Assembly (NCBI GenBank): GCA_016000265.1
Contig: JAECRL010000001.1
Coordinates: forward strand, 124,001-188,000
Reading direction: 5' to 3'
Source: Burkholderiales bacterium
GTDB taxonomy: Bacteria; Pseudomonadota; Gammaproteobacteria; Burkholderiales; Burkholderiaceae_C
Length of the DNA: 64,000 nucleotides
Made by a program: the position numbers and the translations under genes. The notes under the pieces were generated by a model that saw only the letters and a list, made by a program, of their open reading frames with translations, searched no databases and had not been told where the DNA came from. Below are positions 60,914 through 64,000 of this stretch, piece by piece (positions within the stretch are counted from its first letter, which is position 1; each line of letters starts with the position of its first letter).

Positions 60914-62137
60914 ATGAGCACCATGTCCACGCCGGAGCCGCAGCGGCCTGGCCAGCCTTCCCGCCGCATCCTGCACGTCATTTCATCGGTCAACCCGCGC
61001 GGGGGTGGCCCCATCGAAGGGCTCAAGCAACTGGCCGCGGTCATGCACGCGCGCGGTCACGTCATCGAGGTGGCCAGCCTGGACAACCCAAGCGACCCGT
61101 GGGTGGCCTCCTGCCCCCTCACATGCCACGCCCTCGGGCCCTCGCACCTCGGCAAGTACCACTACGCGCCGGCCCTGACCCCGTGGCTGAAGGCCCATGC
61201 ACACGGATACGACGCGGTCATCGTCAACGGCATCTGGCAGTACCACGGCTTTGGCACCTGGCGTGCGCTGGCTGGCAGCAAGACCCCGTACTTCGTCTTC
61301 ACGCACGGCATGCTGGACCCCTGGTTCAAGCGCCACTACCCGCTCAAGCACCTCAAGAAATGGCTGTTCTGGCCCTGGGGCGACTACCGCGTCCTGCGCG
61401 ACGCCGCCGCCGTGCTCTTCACCTGCGAAGACGAGCGCCGCCTGGCCGCTGAGTCCTTCTGGCTCTACCGCTGCCGCGAGTTCGTGGTCAGCTACGGCAC
61501 CAGCGCCCCGCCGCCGGATGCCACCGCCCAGCGCGCCGCCTTCCTGGCGCGCTTCCCCCAGCTCGCCGACACCCGCAACCTGCTCTTCCTCGGCCGCCTG
61601 CACGAGAAGAAGGGCGTGGACCTGCTGCTGCGCGCGTTCGCCGCGGTCCGCGCGCGCCAACCCGAGGCCCTGCGCAACGTGCGCCTGCTCATGGCCGGCC
61701 CGGCCGACGACGACTACGGTCAGGCCATGCAGAAGCTCGCCCACGAACTGCGCCTGGACGACGTCACCGTCTGGACGGGCATGGTCGGCGGCGAGATGAA
61801 GTGGGGCGCCTTCCGCGTGGCCGACGCCTTCATCCTGCCCTCGCACCAGGAGAACTTCGGCATCGCCGTGGCCGAGGCCCTGGCCTGTGCCGTGCCCACC
61901 TTGATCTCCAGGCAGGTCAACATCTGGCGCGAGGTCGAGCAATCGGGCGCCGGCCTGTGCGAGTCGGACGACGTGGCGGGCACCGAGCGCCTGCTGGAGC
62001 GCTGGCTGGCCCTGCCCGCCGACGAATGGCAGGCCATGAAGCAGGCGGCCGAGCGCTGCTTCCACGAGCGATTCCTGATCGACCGCACGGCGGATTCGGT
62101 GCTGGAGGCGATGGGTCGATTTCCCGCTTCACGTTGA
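60914..62137 (+). CDS. GT4-family glycosyltransferase
   Basis: A 407-residue GT-B glycosyltransferase. The N-terminal domain starts LHVISSVNPRGGGPIEGLKQL; the donor-binding C-terminal domain has LLFLGRLHEKKGVDLLLRAF and the EX7E-type stretch PSHQENFGIAVAEALAC. It is cytoplasmic or membrane-associated and transfers a sugar from a nucleotide donor onto a lipid-linked glycan. The sugar cannot be told from sequence. A second ATG lies nine bases into the gene. Confidence 0.9.
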   Translation: MSTMSTPEPQRPGQPSRRILHVISSVNPRGGGPIEGLKQLAAVMHARGHVIEVASLDNPSDPWVASCPLTCHALGPSHLGKYHYAPALTPWLKAHAHGYDAVIVNGIWQYHGFGTWRALAGSKTPYFVFTHGMLDPWFKRHYPLKHLKKWLFWPWGDYRVLRDAAAVLFTCEDERRLAAESFWLYRCREFVVSYGTSAPPPDATAQRAAFLARFPQLADTRNLLFLGRLHEKKGVDLLLRAFAAVRARQPEALRNVRLLMAGPADDDYGQAMQKLAHELRLDDVTVWTGMVGGEMKWGAFRVADAFILPSHQENFGIAVAEALACAVPTLISRQVNIWREVEQSGAGLCESDDVAGTERLLERWLALPADEWQAMKQAAERCFHERFLIDRTADSVLEAMGRFPASR

Positions 62138-62170
62138 CGACTTGACACACACCCGTGGTCTGCACGGATG

Positions 62171-62184
62171 GTGATAAATGTCAC
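62171..62184. promoter_or_regulatory. Candidate CRP/FNR-type half-site dyad
   Basis: GTGA-TAAATG-TCAC matches the core spacing of CRP-family sites (half-sites separated by six bases), with imperfect outer bases. It lies about 140 bases upstream of the lyase-like lipoprotein gene. A TATGCT hexamer follows at 62191-62196. Confidence 0.3.
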
Positions 62185-62321
62185 GCAAGGTATGCTGCCG
62201 CACGCAGTCACGGGCAGATGTAACCAGCGGCAAGGGGGCGGCAAGGCGTGAAGTCCTTGCTCGTCTTGAGGGGCGTTGCTGACGAAACTCCGGTGTGACT
62301 TTCGAATCAGCAAGGACCCCC

Positions 62322-64000
62322 ATGTTTTCAGCAGTTTCGCGGCCTCGGTCGCGCAATCTCTTCAGCGCTGGCGCCGCCATCAAGCGGCCATGGGCCCTCG
62401 TCCTTGCCGTGGGCCTGACCCTGGCTGGATGCGGTGGGGGCGGAGGCGGTGACCCCGCCTCAGCGGGCGGACAGCTGACCGAGCAAAGCGCGGCAGAGGC
62501 AGCCGCCTTGCGCCTGCGCAGCGGCACGGGCGACTCCAGCCCCAGCTTGATCCCGGGGGCCATGGCCGCGAGCCTGCCTGTTGCTCTGCCCGCTCTGGCT
62601 GTGGCCATGGACGATGCAGAAGCCCTGGGACCCTTCCCAAGCTGGGCCAATGCCAAGCGCGATTACGGCGCCGTGGGTGATGGCGTGGCCGATGACACGG
62701 CAGCCCTCCAAAGGGCGCTGGACGACCTGGGCAGGAGCAAGCCCGTGCTCTTTTTGCCGGAAGGCCGCTACAAGATCACCCGAAGCCTCAAGCTCAATGG
62801 CAGCCCTGCGACAGGAGGTTTCTGGCTGGGCGGAGTGGGGCTGGTCGGCGAGTCCGCCGACCTCACCCAGATCGTGTGGGCAGGCCCGGCGGGCGACCCC
62901 ATGCTGGTGCAAAACGGTGGTTTCAACACGCGCTACAGCCGCATCACATGGGATGGCAAAGGCGTGGCCGGCTACGGCGTGGCCCACTGGTGGAACGCCA
63001 AAGCCAGCACGGTGCACGGGGGCAGTCCAGAACACACCGACGAGGTTTTCAAAGACATGAAGATCGGCATCATGGCCGGTCGTTTGGGTGCCAACTACGG
63101 GCAACTCGATTCTGAAGGCCAGGTCCGCCGCGTGCGCTTCATCAACAACACGGTGGCCGGCGTGAACACCGGCAGCTGGAACGCGTTGAACTGGTGGGTG
63201 TGGGACTCCCGCTTCACGGACTGCGGCCGCGGCATCAGTAACACGTTCACCGTGTCAGACGCCGGGACCGAGTCCGGCGCAGGCGGCGTGCACGTCTACC
63301 GCAGCCTGTTTGAGCGATCCAAGGTGGCCGACGTCCACATTGCCAACACGAGTTTCTTCTCCGTGCATCAGAACGTGTCGGTGGGCTCAAGGCGCTTCTT
63401 TCAGGGCGATGGCATGGGCAACAACAACGCCTCCATCGTCATCCAGGGCAACCGTGTCATCGACACGACCGAACCTGCTGCGATCATCAATGGCAACCTG
63501 GGCCCGCTGGTGCTGGTGGACAACGAGATCCGCAGCGCGGTGGGCAACACCTCGGCTGCCGTGGTGCTGAACGATTGGATTCAGCGGCGCGACGTGGTGT
63601 CCATCGGCAACAAGTACACCGTTGCCAATCCCATCAAGGTGATCGACAGCACCGACCGAAACTTCACGATGGATGACACCGTGGTGGACCGGTCCGCCAT
63701 TTCGGCTGCCCTGCCGAACTTGCAAGCCACGCCCGCACGCAGCGCGCGGCAGGTTTACGAGGTGCCCGCTGGCGCCACCGACACCATGATCCAGGCCATC
63801 ATCAACCTCGCAGCGCAAAGCGAGGCGGTGAACCCGGTGGTGCACTTTGCTGCTGGCATCTACAAGGTCAGCCGCACCCTGGTCATTCCGGCCAAGGCGC
63901 GCATCCAACTGGTCGGAGATGGCCTGCTCAGCCGCCTCCAATGGAGCGGGCCGGGCGCGGGAATCCTTTTGCAACTCGACGGCCCCAGCTACGCCACCAT
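62322..64000 (+). CDS. Lipoprotein with tandem pectate-lyase-superfamily beta-helices, 3' part missing
   Basis: The first 559 codons are present and the frame is open at the window end. A lipoprotein signal (VGLTLAGCGGG, lipidated Cys near residue 37) is followed by a first right-handed beta-helix beginning with the superfamily start NAKRDYGAVGDGVADDTAALQ (about 110-130; quoted in part) and FLPEGRYKI. A second such start, VPAGATDTMIQAII with VHFAAGIYKVSRTLVI, appears near residue 485. Such proteins bind or cleave polysaccharides at the cell surface. Its place in the glycan cluster suggests it acts on the polymer made here. Confidence 0.8.
   Translation, partial: MFSAVSRPRSRNLFSAGAAIKRPWALVLAVGLTLAGCGGGGGGDPASAGGQLTEQSAAEAAALRLRSGTGDSSPSLIPGAMAASLPVALPALAVAMDDAEALGPFPSWANAKRDYGAVGDGVADDTAALQRALDDLGRSKPVLFLPEGRYKITRSLKLNGSPATGGFWLGGVGLVGESADLTQIVWAGPAGDPMLVQNGGFNTRYSRITWDGKGVAGYGVAHWWNAKASTVHGGSPEHTDEVFKDMKIGIMAGRLGANYGQLDSEGQVRRVRFINNTVAGVNTGSWNALNWWVWDSRFTDCGRGISNTFTVSDAGTESGAGGVHVYRSLFERSKVADVHIANTSFFSVHQNVSVGSRRFFQGDGMGNNNASIVIQGNRVIDTTEPAAIINGNLGPLVLVDNEIRSAVGNTSAAVVLNDWIQRRDVVSIGNKYTVANPIKVIDSTDRNFTMDDTVVDRSAISAALPNLQATPARSARQVYEVPAGATDTMIQAIINLAAQSEAVNPVVHFAAGIYKVSRTLVIPAKARIQLVGDGLLSRLQWSGPGAGILLQLDGPSYAT

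Noticed and set aside
62138..62321. Riboswitch (for example cyclic di-GMP class I) in the leader of the lyase-like gene
   Set aside because: A few short matches to riboswitch core bases were seen, but the conserved pairing and loop-receptor elements are missing.

Overview
The window is high-GC, densely packed chromosomal DNA that looks like a betaproteobacterium of the order Burkholderiales (Comamonadaceae, or the Aquabacterium/Leptothrix/Rubrivivax group). The clues are the gene order sbp-cysTWA-cysB, a TetR/DAPG-hydrolase pair, serS next to tRNA-Ser, edd-eda, and a motility operon tail cheR-cheD-cheB. I see no insertion sequences, phage genes, CRISPR arrays or replication origin.

Sulfur and anion region (1-13885). 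The leftward genes are a serine acetyltransferase, a Family 2A (SrpI-type) encapsulin shell protein, its cysteine desulfurase cargo with a long disordered N-terminus, two half-size YeeE/YedE sulfur transporters, and the start of a DsbD/ScsB-like thiol oxidoreductase that runs off the left edge. A 324-base divergent region full of palindromes separates them from a rightward sulfate ABC importer operon ending in a CysB-type regulator. A molybdate importer (modABC) follows. Together they read as a unit that imports sulfate, makes cysteine and moves cysteine sulfur into a protein nanocompartment.

Mixed region (14060-25451). This holds a transglutaminase-like protein, a periplasmic alpha/beta hydrolase, a TPR-methyltransferase, an AraC regulator divergent from an AlkB/XylM-type diiron hydroxylase with its ferredoxin-reductase, a secretory lipase, CIRCE-controlled groESL, and a 55-residue DUF3149 membrane protein.

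Housekeeping and signalling region (25590-45942). It contains a PlpD-like patatin autotransporter, cheR-cheD-cheB, a GGDEF protein coupled to a MinD/FlhG-like ATPase, a truncated haemoglobin, Smr and RadC proteins, slpA-ispH-serS-tRNA-Ser(CGA), a TetR repressor with twin operators facing a duplicated DAPG-hydrolase-like protein, the Entner-Doudoroff pair edd-eda, and a Spy-like periplasmic protein with a two-component system.

Surface glycan region (45958-64000, continuing off the right edge). It encodes UDP-glucuronate and UDP-galacturonate synthesis, dTDP-rhamnose synthesis (rmlBDAC), two closely related sugar nucleotidyltransferases about 11 kb apart in the same orientation, a GT4 glycosyltransferase, and a polysaccharide-lyase-like lipoprotein. 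Inside it is a five-gene block resembling the mycobacterial polyprenyl-phosphate-arabinose pathway: a HAD-UbiA fusion, DprE1-like and DprE2-like epimerase subunits, a GT-C transferase resembling AftB, and a UPF0104 membrane protein. The predicted product is a glycan containing rhamnose, uronic acid and probably D-arabinofuranose.

The most notable systems are the encapsulin sulfur operon and the arabinosyl-lipid block. All functional calls are from reading the sequence; no database search was run.
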